DNA of 64,000 bases from Brevibacterium sp. CCUG 69071 (GCF_021023135.1 NZ_PGFV01000001.1:1-64000), one strand, 5' to 3'. Numbered from the stretch's first letter, positions 27,356 to 39,647 are shown. Numbers and translations: made by a program. Notes: generated by a model from the sequence alone, not told the origin.

Positions 27356-28813
27356 ATGTCGCAGACCCGACCCACCGCCGTCATCGTCCTGGCTGCGGGC
27401 CAAGGAACTCGAATGAAGTCGACCCTTCCCAAGGTCATGCACCCCATCGGCGGACGGTCCCTGCTCCATCATGCGGTCGCCGCGGCCGCCGGCACCTCCC
27501 CGGAACACCTCGTCGTCGTCGTCCGGCACGAACGCGAACAGCTCGTCGCTCACCTCGACTCGCTGCCGGTCGCCTCGACGCGGACCGTGCTCATCGCCGA
27601 CCAGGATGAGGTCCCCGGCACCGGGCGCGCAGCCGAATGCGCGCTCACCCAGCTGCCCGAGGACCTCTCCGGCACCGTGGTTGTGACTTACGGCGATGTG
27701 CCGCTGCTGACCGCGGAGACGATCAGCAGCCTCGTCGAGGTCCACGAATCCGCGCGCAATGCCGTCACCGTCCTGTCCGCCGAGGTGGACGAACCCACCG
27801 GATACGGCCGCATCGTCCGCGACGCCTCCGGTGCGCTGCTGCGCATCGTCGAGCAGAAGGACGCGAGCGAGGACGAACGCGCCATCCGCGAGATCAACTC
27901 CGGCATCTACGCCTTCGACGTCGCCGACCTCCGCGCCGGCCTGGCCTCTCTGACCACCGACAACGCGCAGGGCGAGAAGTACCTCACCGACGTCATCGGC
28001 CACTCCCGCGAAGCCGGACGCCCCGTCGCCGCAACCGCCACCGATGACCTGTGGCAGGTCGAAGGCGCCAATGATCGAGTCCAGCTGGCCAAGCTCGGCA
28101 AAGAACTCAACCGCCGCCAGTGCGAGAAGTTCATGCGCGCCGGAGTCTCCATCATCGACCCCGACACCACCTGGATCGACACCGACGTCGCCATCGGCCA
28201 GGACGTCACCATCCTGCCCGGCGTCCAACTCCTCGGGGCCACCGACATCGCCGCCGGTGCCGTCATCGGACCCGATTCGACGCTCAAGGACACCGAGGTG
28301 GGAGCCGGCGCACACGTTGTGCGCACCCATTCCGAACTCGCCGCCATCGGCCCCTCGGCCAACGTCGGACCCTTCGCCTACCTGCGACCGGGGACCAGCC
28401 TCGGCGAGGGCGGGAAGATCGGCACCTTCGTCGAGACGAAGAACTCCGAGATCGGCAAGGGCGCGAAGGTTCCGCACCTGTCCTACGTCGGCGATGCGGA
28501 GATCGGGGAGGGCTCGAACATCGGAGCCGCCTCGGTGTTCGTCAACTACGACGGCGTCAACAAGCACCGCACCGTCGTCGGCAAGCATGCACGCATGGGG
28601 TCGGACAATATGTACGTCGCCCCAGTGACAGTGGGCGACGGCGCCTACTCGGGTGCGAGCACCACGGTGCGCAAAGATGTCCCTGCAGGAGCGCTCGCCA
28701 TCACCGTGGCGCCACAGCGCAACCTGGAGGGCTGGGTCAAGGCCAACCGTCCCGGCACGCCTGCAGCGCAGGCCGCCGAGGCCGCAACCGAAGGGGAACC
28801 GGCAAGTGAATGA
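27356..28813 (+). CDS. glmU: Bifunctional GlmU: GlcN-1-P acetyltransferase / GlcNAc-1-P uridylyltransferase
   Basis: A 485-residue cytoplasmic enzyme that makes UDP-GlcNAc for cell-wall synthesis. The N-terminal uridylyltransferase (to about residue 230) has LAAGQGTRMKSTLPK near 12-26 and VTYGDVPLL near 108-116. The C-terminal left-handed beta-helix acetyltransferase has the hexad repeats and VNYDGVNKHRTVVG near 392-405. ATG 27356 has AAGGA 8 nt upstream. It is probably co-transcribed from the tRNA-Gln promoter and overlaps prs by 8 bp. Confidence 0.96.
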   Translation: MSQTRPTAVIVLAAGQGTRMKSTLPKVMHPIGGRSLLHHAVAAAAGTSPEHLVVVVRHEREQLVAHLDSLPVASTRTVLIADQDEVPGTGRAAECALTQLPEDLSGTVVVTYGDVPLLTAETISSLVEVHESARNAVTVLSAEVDEPTGYGRIVRDASGALLRIVEQKDASEDERAIREINSGIYAFDVADLRAGLASLTTDNAQGEKYLTDVIGHSREAGRPVAATATDDLWQVEGANDRVQLAKLGKELNRRQCEKFMRAGVSIIDPDTTWIDTDVAIGQDVTILPGVQLLGATDIAAGAVIGPDSTLKDTEVGAGAHVVRTHSELAAIGPSANVGPFAYLRPGTSLGEGGKIGTFVETKNSEIGKGAKVPHLSYVGDAEIGEGSNIGAASVFVNYDGVNKHRTVVGKHARMGSDNMYVAPVTVGDGAYSGASTTVRKDVPAGALAITVAPQRNLEGWVKANRPGTPAAQAAEAATEGEPASE

Positions 28814-29777
28814 GATTACGACGGCGGGCGAGAAGAAGCTCGTCCTGGTCAGCGGGCGCGCGAACGCCGAACTCGCTGAACAAGTCGCAGAGAACCTGGG
28901 GACCGAGCTCCTCCCCACCGACATCTACAACTTCGCCAACGGCGAGATCTATGTCCGGTTCTCCGAATCGGTCCGCGGCTGCGACGTCTTCGTCCTGCAG
29001 TCGCACAGCGCACCCATCAACGAATGGCTGATGGAGCAGCTGATCATGGTCGACGCACTCAAGCGCGCCTCGGCCAAGCGGATCACAGTCATCGCCCCGT
29101 TCTTCCCCTACGCCCGGCAGGACAAGAAGCACCGCGGACGCGAGCCCATCTCCGCCCGTCTCGTCGCCGACCTCTACAAGACCGCCGGTGCCGACCGCAT
29201 CATCACCGTCGACTTGCACACCGCGCAGATCCAGGGCTACTTCGACGGCCCGGTCGACCACCTCATCGCGATGCCGATCCTCGCCGGCTACGTTAAGGAC
29301 AAGTATCCGACCGACCTCGCCGTCGTCTCACCCGACGCCGGCCGCATCAAGGTCGCGGAGAACTGGTCGAATGCCCTCGGCGGGGTCCCGCTGGCCTTCA
29401 TCCACAAGACTCGCGACATCACCCGGCCCAACGAAACCAAGGCCAATCGCGTCGTCGGTGAGGTCGAGGGGCGGATGTGCGTGCTCGTCGATGACATGAT
29501 CGACACCGGCGGCACCATCGTCCAGGCCGCCGACGCCTGCATGGCCGCCGGGGCCACCGGCGTCATCGTCGTCTCGACCCACGCGGTGTTCTCCGGGCCC
29601 GCCGTCGAACGCCTGTCGAACTCCGTGGCGCAGGAGGTCATCGTCACCAACACGCTGCCGCTGACCGAGGACAAGATGTTCGACAAGCTCACCGTGCTCT
29701 CGATCGCGCCGCTCATCGCCCGCGCCGTGCATGAGGTCTTCGAGGACGGATCGGTCACCAGCCTCTTCGAGGTCTGA
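28806..29777 (+). CDS. prs: Ribose-phosphate pyrophosphokinase
   Basis: A 323-residue enzyme that makes PRPP from ribose-5-phosphate and ATP, feeding purine, pyrimidine and NAD synthesis (purN/purH and pncB are in the same window). The ATP flexible loop is RQDKKHRGREPIS near 102-114, the metal-binding site is DLHTAQIQGYF near 136-146, and the PRPP loop is VLVDDMIDTGGT near 228-239. GTG 28806 overlaps the glmU stop, and translation is probably coupled. Confidence 0.96.
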   Translation: MNEITTAGEKKLVLVSGRANAELAEQVAENLGTELLPTDIYNFANGEIYVRFSESVRGCDVFVLQSHSAPINEWLMEQLIMVDALKRASAKRITVIAPFFPYARQDKKHRGREPISARLVADLYKTAGADRIITVDLHTAQIQGYFDGPVDHLIAMPILAGYVKDKYPTDLAVVSPDAGRIKVAENWSNALGGVPLAFIHKTRDITRPNETKANRVVGEVEGRMCVLVDDMIDTGGTIVQAADACMAAGATGVIVVSTHAVFSGPAVERLSNSVAQEVIVTNTLPLTEDKMFDKLTVLSIAPLIARAVHEVFEDGSVTSLFEV

Positions 29778-29814
29778 GCCGATACGGTCCGGGCGGGCTC
29801 GGTCTGAACTGACC

Positions 29815-29875
29815 GTGTCTGAACCGACCAGATCCGAACCGACCAGATCCGAACTGACCCGATCTGAACAGCGGA
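29815..29875. repeat. Tandem 15-bp repeats after prs
   Basis: The unit GATCCGAACCGACCA recurs about four times with decay in the prs-hydrolase spacer. Confidence 0.75.
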
Positions 29876-29894
29876 GGCCCGACCGGCCCTCCGA

Positions 29895-29928
29895 CGAACC
29901 CCGAACCGCACCTGCGGTTCGGGGTTCG
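29895..29928 (+). terminator. Terminator of the glmU-prs operon
   Basis: A perfect 16-bp stem (29895-29910 with 29913-29928) around a 2-nt loop, then TTCT. Confidence 0.8.
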
Positions 29929-29931
29929 TTC

Positions 29932-29937
29932 TACACT
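29932..29937 (+). promoter_or_regulatory. -10 element of the hydrolase gene
   Basis: TACACT lies immediately after the prs terminator. It gives a leader of about 25 nt with a GAAGGG ribosome site. Confidence 0.55.
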
Positions 29938-29967
29938 GGAGACAACCGAGCGAAGGGAACCGCGACG

Positions 29968-30942
29968 ATGTCGTCTCACGATTACAACCGGTACCGCGTT
30001 GACGTGACCGGCGGGCAGCTGTCCGTCGGGGTCTGGGAGCCGATGGCCGCCGAGCCCGGCCGCGTGCCCACCGTGTGCGTCATCCACGGCATCACCTCGA
30101 ACCATCTGTACTTCGCCGGACTGGTCTCCGCCCTGCCCGGGGTGCGCATCATCGGCCCCGACCTGCGCGGACGTGCGGACTCTCGGCTGCTGCCCGGCCC
30201 CTACGGCATGGCCGTCCACGCCGCGGATGTCCGCGCCGCCATCGACGCCTTCGCCCCCGAAGGGCCGGTGACCCTCGTCGGGCACTCCATGGGCGGATTC
30301 GTCGCGATGACCGTGGCCGGCACCGCGACGGATGAGGAGTCCTCCGCCGAGGCGGCCCGTCGTTTTCGCGGACCCGTGCTCATCGACGGCGGACTTCCCC
30401 TGCCCGTTGCCGATGCGCACGGTGATCCGCTCGATGATCTCAATGATGAGGAGCTCGACACCGACGACCTCATCGCGGCCGTGCTCGGCCCAGCCGCGGA
30501 GCGTCTGGCGATGAGCTTTGCGAGCGTCGAGGAGTATCTCGCCTTCTTCGCCGCCCACCCGGCCTTCGTCGACGGGCTCGACACCGTCGCCACGGAGAGC
30601 TTCGTCTACGACCTCGCAGCCAAGGACGACCACAGCTTCCAACCCTCGACCTCGATCGAAGCGATGCAGTCCGACTCGGCCGATATGTACACAGGACAGG
30701 ACTACGCGCAGGCGCTCGAGACTGTGATGGGCGATGAGCGCAGGCAGGCCGAGGTCACCTTCCTGTTCGCCGAGCGGGATCTCGTCGCCGCCGAACCAGG
30801 GCTCTACCCTCCCGAACTGGTCGCAGACTACACGGCGAGGTGGCCGAAGATGAACGTCATCGACGTTCCGGGCACGAACCACTACGACATTCTGCTCACC
30901 GAGACCGGCCTCGAAGCCTGCGCCGAGGCGGTGACCGGCTGA
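29968..30942 (+). CDS. Alpha/beta-hydrolase
   Basis: A 324-residue cytoplasmic alpha/beta-hydrolase. The oxyanion segment VCVIHGITSNH is near residues 36-46, the nucleophile elbow GHSMGGF near 102-108, the probable acid in FLFAERDLV near 270-278, and the catalytic His in GTNHYDI near 306-312. An insertion of about 100 residues between the elbow and the acid forms a cap. Substrate unknown. ATG 29968 has a spaced GAAGGG. The frame is open further upstream, but there it covers the terminator and repeats. Confidence 0.85.
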   Translation: MSSHDYNRYRVDVTGGQLSVGVWEPMAAEPGRVPTVCVIHGITSNHLYFAGLVSALPGVRIIGPDLRGRADSRLLPGPYGMAVHAADVRAAIDAFAPEGPVTLVGHSMGGFVAMTVAGTATDEESSAEAARRFRGPVLIDGGLPLPVADAHGDPLDDLNDEELDTDDLIAAVLGPAAERLAMSFASVEEYLAFFAAHPAFVDGLDTVATESFVYDLAAKDDHSFQPSTSIEAMQSDSADMYTGQDYAQALETVMGDERRQAEVTFLFAERDLVAAEPGLYPPELVADYTARWPKMNVIDVPGTNHYDILLTETGLEACAEAVTG

Positions 30943-30967
30943 CTTGGAAGCGACGAGGACTCTGCCG

Positions 30968-31136
30968 TAGACTGAGCTGGTTGCCTCGGCGAGGGAGACT
31001 CCTGTCTCCGTGATCGACGCGGTCCTGACCCACGCAGCTGCGTGGCCCGAACTCGGGCCGATGAACGCAGCCTTCCGTGCGGATGGTGGCTGTTTCGCCG
31101 TGGTGCTGATGAATACCTCACCACGAAGGAGAGAAA
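30968..31136 (+). promoter_or_regulatory. Promoter and long structured leader of rplY
   Basis: A -10 TAGACT (30968-30973) predicts a leader of about 155 nt. Two perfect hairpins, CCACGCAGCTGCGTGG (31030-31045) and GGCCCG/CGGGCC (31044-31059), share two bases, so they would compete. A 27-codon open frame (ATG 31061, TGA 31142-31144) overlaps the rplY start by 8 bp and spans its ribosome site. Confidence 0.5.
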
Positions 31137-31796
31137 ATGGCTGACTTCAAACTCATCGCCGAACCCCGTGACGAATTCGGCAAGGGCGCTGCCCGCCGCA
31201 TCCGCCGTTCCGGACGCATCCCCGCGGTCGTCTACGGCCACGGCGGAGAGCCCGTCCACATCTCGCTCGAAGGCCACGCCACCATGATGGCCCTCAAGCA
31301 CGCCAACGCCCTGCTGGAGATCGAGAGCACCGACGGCTCGAAGAACGTGCTGGCCATCGCCCGCGACGTGCAGATCGAGCCCGTCCGCCGCGAGATCGAA
31401 CACCTCGACCTCATCATCGTCAAGCGCGGTGAGAAGATCGAGGTCGACGTGCCCGTCCACGTCATCGGCGAAGCCGCTCCGGGAACCATGGTCTCCCAGG
31501 AGGAGTCGACCGTCGCCATCCTGGCCGATGCGACCAAGCTGCCCGAGCTCATCGAGGTCAACGTCGAAGGCCGTCCCGCAGGCGAGCACCTGCTCGCCGG
31601 TCAGATCGAACTGCCCGCCGGTGTCGAACTCGTCGCCGATCCCGAGCTGCTCGTCGTCAACGTCTCCGAAGAGGCCGAGATGGACACCGAGTCCGATGCG
31701 GATGAGACCGACGAAGAGACCGCAGAGGGCGAAGAGACCGCAGGCGAGTCGTCGGAAGGCGACTCCGAAGGAGATGAGTCCTCCGACGAGGAGTGA
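31137..31796 (+). CDS. rplY: 50S ribosomal protein L25/general stress protein Ctc
   Basis: A 219-residue CTC-form L25. The N-terminal domain (residues 1-90) binds loop E of 5S rRNA, and family words are DEFGKGAARRIRRSGRIPAVVYG near 11-33 and RDVQIEPVRREIEHLDLI. The C-terminal TL5 domain is followed by a very acidic Glu/Asp/Ser tail of about 40 residues. AAGGAGAG lies 5 nt before the ATG. It follows glmU-prs as in M. tuberculosis (Rv1015c). Confidence 0.95.
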   Translation: MADFKLIAEPRDEFGKGAARRIRRSGRIPAVVYGHGGEPVHISLEGHATMMALKHANALLEIESTDGSKNVLAIARDVQIEPVRREIEHLDLIIVKRGEKIEVDVPVHVIGEAAPGTMVSQEESTVAILADATKLPELIEVNVEGRPAGEHLLAGQIELPAGVELVADPELLVVNVSEEAEMDTESDADETDEETAEGEETAGESSEGDSEGDESSDEE

Positions 31797-31857
31797 TCTC
31801 ACTCATCTGCTCCCGCGCATCGGCTGCGCCGATGTGGGGGACGCAGCCTGAGTCGAG

Positions 31858-31894
31858 AGTTCGGTGGGTCGTTGAGTCAACGGCCCACCGAACT
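31858..31894 (+). terminator. Terminator after rplY
   Basis: A 16-bp stem (31858-31873 with 31879-31894, one mismatch), a 5-nt loop, followed by TTGTT. The element lies 35 bp before pth and may attenuate rather than fully separate the two genes. Confidence 0.75.
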
Positions 31895-31928
31895 TGTTCC
31901 ACAAGCATACGAGGAGTGAAGGACGGCG

Positions 31929-32528
31929 ATGACGAACGAAGCCTGGCTGGTGTTCGGTCTGGGCAATCCGGGCCCGAAGTACGAATCGACCCGCCACAAC
32001 ATCGGGCAGATGGTCGTTGCCGAACTCGCTCACCGCATCGGAGTCACCCTCACCCGCACGAAGCTGCGCTCGAACGTCGGCACCAGCCGGCTGCCGACCG
32101 GCACAGTGCCCGGTCTGCCCGGACCGCGGGTGGTGCTCGGCACGTCGACGGGGTATATGAACGAGTCGGGCGGACCGGTCAGACAGCTCGCCGACTTCTA
32201 CTCGATCGCACCCGAGCGCATCATCGCCGTCCATGACGACGTCGACATCCCCTTCGACACGATCAAGGCGAAGCGCGGCGGGGGAGAGGGCGGCCACAAC
32301 GGACTGCGCTCGATGACCTCGGTGCTGGGGACGAAGGACTATCTGCGCATCCGCGCCGGGGTGGGGCGACCGGTCGGTCGGCAGGACACCGCCGACTACG
32401 TGCTCAAACCCTTCTCCAAGGACGAACGGACCACGCTGCCGATCTTCGTCTCGGATCTCGCCGACGCCGTCGAGATGCTCATCAACGAGGGCCTCGAGGC
32501 GGTCCAACAGCGATTTCACTCGCGCTGA
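31929..32528 (+). CDS. pth: Peptidyl-tRNA hydrolase
   Basis: A 199-residue enzyme that recycles peptidyl-tRNA dropped by ribosomes. It has FGLGNPGPKYESTRHNIGQ near residues 9-27 (catalytic His in TRHN), the STGYMNESGG segment near 73-82, and GGGEGGHNGLRSM near 116-128. GAGGAGTGAAGG precedes the ATG. Order rplY-pth is conserved in actinobacteria. Confidence 0.96.
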   Translation: MTNEAWLVFGLGNPGPKYESTRHNIGQMVVAELAHRIGVTLTRTKLRSNVGTSRLPTGTVPGLPGPRVVLGTSTGYMNESGGPVRQLADFYSIAPERIIAVHDDVDIPFDTIKAKRGGGEGGHNGLRSMTSVLGTKDYLRIRAGVGRPVGRQDTADYVLKPFSKDERTTLPIFVSDLADAVEMLINEGLEAVQQRFHSR

Positions 32529-32565
32529 GACAGGCGCGGGGAACGGCTGACCGAGCCCGCGATCG

Positions 32566-33267
32566 TCACTTCTTCGTCGCGGCGAGCTCCGGGCGCTTGC
32601 GGTGGAGCAGCCACGCGGCGAAGACGCCGCCGGCGAAGCCGAAGAGGTGGCCCTGCCAGGAGATGCCGTCGCCCTGCGGGAGCATCCCGAAGACCATCGA
32701 GGCGCCGTAGGTGACGAAGACGATGAGGCCGATCGCGAAGTAGATGATCTTGCGGATGACGTCATCGGTGAACCAGGTGCGCACGGCGAGGTAGCCGAAG
32801 AACCCGAACACGATGCCCGAGGCGCCGATGATGTGATGTCCGGGCCAGGTCGTCAGCCACGCGCCGAGGCCGGAGGCCAGAGCGGTGATGCCGGTGACCA
32901 GCCAGAATCGGCGGGCCCCTTCGAAGGCGATGAACAGTCCGAGGACGAGGAACGGGAACGTGTTGGCCATGAGGTGGCCGAAGCCCGAATGCAGCAGCGG
33001 CGAGGTGACGAGGCCGTAGAGCGAGAGCGGGTTCCACGACTGCAGGCTGAGGACATCGAGGTCGGCGGGCAGGATCGCATCGACGATCTCGACGACCCAC
33101 ATGATCGCCAACAGCACGATGACCGGGACGAAGCGTGAGAGGTGATGGTTGCGGTCGACGGTGGTGCGCAGCTGTGCGACCTGCGGTGATTCCGAGGAGG
33201 GGGATTCGGCGCCGAAGAGGAACTGGGATTCCGCTGCGGAGAAGCGAGGGGACTGTTTGGAACTCAT
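32566..33267 (-). CDS. Rhomboid-family intramembrane serine protease
   Basis: A 233-residue six-helix membrane protease. The catalytic pair is visible as S150 in GASG and H207 in WQGHLFGFAGG, with the conserved HSGFGHLMAN (residues 93-102) supplying H98 and N102. A 45-residue cytoplasmic N-terminus precedes the first helix. ATG 33267 is preferred over 33285 because CACAAT stands 6 nt before it. Substrates unknown. It converges on pth. Confidence 0.88.
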   Translation of the reverse strand: MSSKQSPRFSAAESQFLFGAESPSSESPQVAQLRTTVDRNHHLSRFVPVIVLLAIMWVVEIVDAILPADLDVLSLQSWNPLSLYGLVTSPLLHSGFGHLMANTFPFLVLGLFIAFEGARRFWLVTGITALASGLGAWLTTWPGHHIIGASGIVFGFFGYLAVRTWFTDDVIRKIIYFAIGLIVFVTYGASMVFGMLPQGDGISWQGHLFGFAGGVFAAWLLHRKRPELAATKK

Positions 33268-33415
33268 GGTCCAATTGTGGGTCATGAAGATTGGAGAACC
33301 CCGAAAAACCGGGGGTGCCGGACAATCGTGACCGATCCGTTAACCCTGTTACAGACTCGAGATGTTCGGGCCTGCGCACCCGCGAACCGCCGTTCGTGAG
33401 CGCAGAGAATCACCC

Positions 33416-33515
33416 GCACGCGGTCAGATCGAATCGGGCGTTCTCGGGTCGGATCGATTCGGTCGTTCCCGGGTCGGATCGATTCTGTCGATCCCGCTCG
33501 GATCGGATCAGCCGT
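33416..33515. repeat. Degenerate tandem repeat of about 25 bp
   Basis: Three to four copies of a unit containing GGGTCGGATCGATTC (about 33445 and 33470), the last copies decayed and running into the 3' end of the arylsulfotransferase-like gene. The spacer 33268-33507 is otherwise empty. Confidence 0.8.
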
Positions 33516-34986
33516 TTCCGGGCCGCACCCGAGTGGAGCCGAGCGTCTCGCCGTCGTCATCGAGGGCCTCGACGATGATCCGCGATCCTTCCGGTTCGAC
33601 ATCGGCCGCGGTCTCGAAGCCCTGACGGTCGACGACGGCCGTCTCATTCAGATTCTCTTCGTCATCGCCGCTGAGGATCCGCCAGGCCGCCACGTCCGTG
33701 GCACCGTTCCAGCTCATGTGGATCCGCGTCACTCCCGCCTCGGGCTCGGACTTCGTCGCCGTCGGCGGTGCCGTGGGCCTGCCGTGCCAGTCGAAGCGGT
33801 AGGCCCGGTAGTTCGACCCGCCGGTGAAGGTGAGATCTGAGAGCAGCTGCCCGTCCTTCGTGAACTCCGAGACGTAGGGCTGCGAACCCCACCCGACGAC
33901 GACATTGCCGTTGTCGAGTTCCTGCAGATTTCCCTGACTGCCCGAGGACCGATCGTCGGGGGCCGGATACTCGGTGACCACCTCGGCGCGTCTGCTCTTC
34001 TCATCCACGTCGAGTCGCAGACCCCTGGTGTCCCCGAGACGCGGAGCCGCATGATTGTCGAACAGGGTCAGGGTCCCGTCGTCCTGACGTTGGGCATCGT
34101 GCTGCCAGGCGAAGGCCGCACCCTCGCCCATCTCGAAGTCCGTGGCCTTGCCGCCGAGGACCCAGTTGAGATCGGCCGACTCCCGGTCGAGCTGGTACAC
34201 GGCATGGGTGTTGCGGGCGGAGACGAGGAGGGACTTCCCACCGTCGTCGTCGGACACGGAATTGAGGTGGATGTAGTCGAAGGGTTCCTCCTCAGTGCCT
34301 TCCCCGTCCTTGAGTGGGGCCTCCGACTGATCGACGGGAACGTCGCCGAGCGAGCGCCATTCGAAGAGGGGCTTTCCGGTCTCGATGTCGACCTCCTGGA
34401 CCACACCTTCCCAGACCCAGCCGTCGGTGGCCCCGCCGACAGAGCTGAGATCGGTCTGCGTCTTGATATAGGAGAGCAGGAGCATCGTGTCGTCGTCGGT
34501 GATCGTCGTCTCGTGCAGATCGGAGGTGTCCGTGGGCAGCTGACCGCCCATGCCGACGCGGGCGATCTCCTGATAGCTGTCGTCGAGCACGACGACCTCC
34601 CCGGCCGTGTGAGGGGTCTCCGCCAGACCCTCCCACCAGGTGAGCACCGGCTCATCCTGGTACTCCTGGACCCGCAGGTCCCACATCTGTCCGGAGTTCC
34701 CGCGGATCCAGAGGGGGTCGCCCGCGGAATCGAGGATGAGCCCGCCGACCCAGGAGGTGTCATCGGCGTCGGTCTGACCCTTCGGGGCGATGAAGGTCTC
34801 GAGCTCCTCGTCGTCGGACGGCATGGTCGTCGAGTCGATATCGACCTTCGGCGGGTCGAGCTCAGGGCGGGTGTGGAAGTCCCAGCGTTCGGCGACAGCG
34901 ACCTCGTCATCGCCCTCGGCGGTGCACCCGGACAGCAGCAGCGCCGTCGCGGCCAAGCCCGCAAGGACGGTTCTCGTTGTGACCAT
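33508..34986 (-). CDS. Arylsulfotransferase (ASST)-like lipoprotein
   Basis: A 492-residue exported lipoprotein. The signal peptide ends in lipobox LSGC (C21). The mature part has repeated beta-propeller-like blades, including NSVSDDDGGKSLLVSARNTHAVYQLDR and FAWQHDAQRQDDGTLTLFDN. These fit the Arylsulfotran_2/ASST-related family. The His in the AWQHDAQ word matches the typical QHD motif of that family. Sulfotransferase activity is not shown for most members. The last 60 residues look like a fibronectin-type extension. It is divergent from mfd, with a 118-bp gap. Confidence 0.75.
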   Translation of the reverse strand: MVTTRTVLAGLAATALLLSGCTAEGDDEVAVAERWDFHTRPELDPPKVDIDSTTMPSDDEELETFIAPKGQTDADDTSWVGGLILDSAGDPLWIRGNSGQMWDLRVQEYQDEPVLTWWEGLAETPHTAGEVVVLDDSYQEIARVGMGGQLPTDTSDLHETTITDDDTMLLLSYIKTQTDLSSVGGATDGWVWEGVVQEVDIETGKPLFEWRSLGDVPVDQSEAPLKDGEGTEEEPFDYIHLNSVSDDDGGKSLLVSARNTHAVYQLDRESADLNWVLGGKATDFEMGEGAAFAWQHDAQRQDDGTLTLFDNHAAPRLGDTRGLRLDVDEKSRRAEVVTEYPAPDDRSSGSQGNLQELDNGNVVVGWGSQPYVSEFTKDGQLLSDLTFTGGSNYRAYRFDWHGRPTAPPTATKSEPEAGVTRIHMSWNGATDVAAWRILSGDDEENLNETAVVDRQGFETAADVEPEGSRIIVEALDDDGETLGSTRVRPGNG

Positions 34987-35092
34987 GGTCTCATCCTCAC
35001 ACGTTTCGCTCCCGGCTTAGAGTCCAGTACCCGCCCTCCCGCGCCGAGGTGGTCCGCCTTTGCCGCGCCTGCGCGGTGTCCGTGCCGTGGAC

Positions 35093-35098
35093 TAGAAT
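35093..35098 (+). promoter_or_regulatory. -10 element of mfd, leaderless
   Basis: TAGAAT stands 6 nt before the second of two tandem GTG codons (35105). This spacing favours 35105 over 35102 as the start. Confidence 0.6.
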
Positions 35099-35104
35099 CG
35101 TGTG

Positions 35105-38698
<3,594 letters not shown>

Positions 38699-38890
38699 CC
38701 GAGCGATCTCGACTCTCCTGAGGGTGGGCGGGCTCGACCGGCCGCTGCTGTGACCGCCGCTGCGGTCGGCGGTCGAGGCGGTCTCTGAGAAGTCGATGGC
38801 TGTTCGCACGCGATTTCCCCCGGGCGTGCGTTCATGGCGTAGAGTGCGAAGCACGGGAAAATCCGCTCCATTCGACCAAGGAGATCTGCC
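38699..38890. other. Spacer with possible terminator and csbD promoter
   Basis: A GC-rich inverted repeat (ACCGCCG/CGGCGGT, about 38753-38775) follows mfd without a T run. TAGAGT near 38840 is the probable -10 of csbD. No gene is seen. Confidence 0.45.
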
Positions 38891-39085
38891 ATGGGCGTTG
38901 ACGACAAGTTCGAGAACAAGGCCGAAGAGTTCGGCGGCAAGGCCAAGGAGACCGTCGGTGACGTCACCGGCGATGACGAGCTCAAGGCCGAAGGCGCGAC
39001 CGATCAGCTCAAGGCCAAGGCCAAGGATGTCGGTGAGAAGGTCAAGGACTTCGGCGAAGACGTCAAGGACAAGTTCACCAAGTAA
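38891..39085 (+). CDS. CsbD family stress protein
   Basis: A 64-residue, lysine- and glutamate-rich helical protein. The CsbD signature is clear in DKFENKAEEFGGKAKETVGDVTGDDELKAEG (residues 5-35). Relatives are sigma-B or stationary-phase induced, and the molecular role is unknown. AAGGAG precedes the ATG by 8 nt. It has its own promoter and terminator. Together with the antitoxin-like gene at 23582 it is one of two small charged stress-type proteins in the window. Confidence 0.92.
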   Translation: MGVDDKFENKAEEFGGKAKETVGDVTGDDELKAEGATDQLKAKAKDVGEKVKDFGEDVKDKFTK

Positions 39086-39095
39086 TGAAGAAGTC

Positions 39096-39123
39096 GGCCC
39101 CCATCGCAGCTGCGATGGGGGCC
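39096..39123 (+). terminator. Terminator of csbD
   Basis: A 13-bp perfect stem (39096-39108 with 39111-39123), 2-nt loop, then CTTCTTGT. Confidence 0.85.
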
Positions 39124-39212
39124 CTTCTTGTCAGCGGACCGATGACCGGAGAGATTCGGGCGAAGTCGGTGATTCCGATGATTCCGGCGGTGTCGGAGGG
39201 AAGGGAACGGAC

Positions 39213-39647
39213 GTGAGCCAAGCGCGGACCGACGGCGTGATCGAGGCGATGGCGACCCTGCGCAGGCGCTGCCCGTGGTCGAGCATCCAGGATCACACGA
39301 GTCTCGAGAAGTACGCCCGGGAGGAGACAGAGGAACTCGTCGAAGCCCTCGACCGCTTCACCGCCGAGGCGAGTGCAGGCAATCGGGCGGCCGTGGTCGA
39401 AGAGCTCGGCGACGTCTTCTACCAGGTCCTCTTCCACTCCGCCCTGCTCGACGAGAGCGACTCTCAAGACTACGGACACACATTGGGTCTCATCCTCGAC
39501 GGCCTCGAGCAGAAGCTCATCCGCCGGCATCCGCTGGCCTTCGGCGATGACGGCAAGGACGGTGAGATGCCCGCGCTCGAGTACGTTGAGCGCGAATACC
39601 GACGGATCAAGGCCGAGGAGAAGACAGCGGGGGAGACGCAGCGGTGA
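39213..39647 (+). CDS. mazG: MazG-type nucleoside triphosphate pyrophosphohydrolase
   Basis: A 144-residue single-domain MazG that hydrolyses NTPs to monophosphates, a house-cleaning role like rdgB. The metal motif EExxE...ExxD is visible as REETEELVEALD (E37, E38, E41) and EELGDVFY (E64, D67). It is half the length of two-domain E. coli MazG. GTG 39213 has AAGGGA upstream. Following mfd as in Rv1020-Rv1021 supports the call. It overlaps the next start by 4 bp. Confidence 0.9.
   Translation: MSQARTDGVIEAMATLRRRCPWSSIQDHTSLEKYAREETEELVEALDRFTAEASAGNRAAVVEELGDVFYQVLFHSALLDESDSQDYGHTLGLILDGLEQKLIRRHPLAFGDDGKDGEMPALEYVEREYRRIKAEEKTAGETQR

Noticed and set aside
29731..29967. Upstream extension of the alpha/beta-hydrolase frame
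   Set aside because: It covers the prs 3' end, the 15-bp repeats and a terminator. ATG 29968 has a ribosome site and begins the conserved domain.
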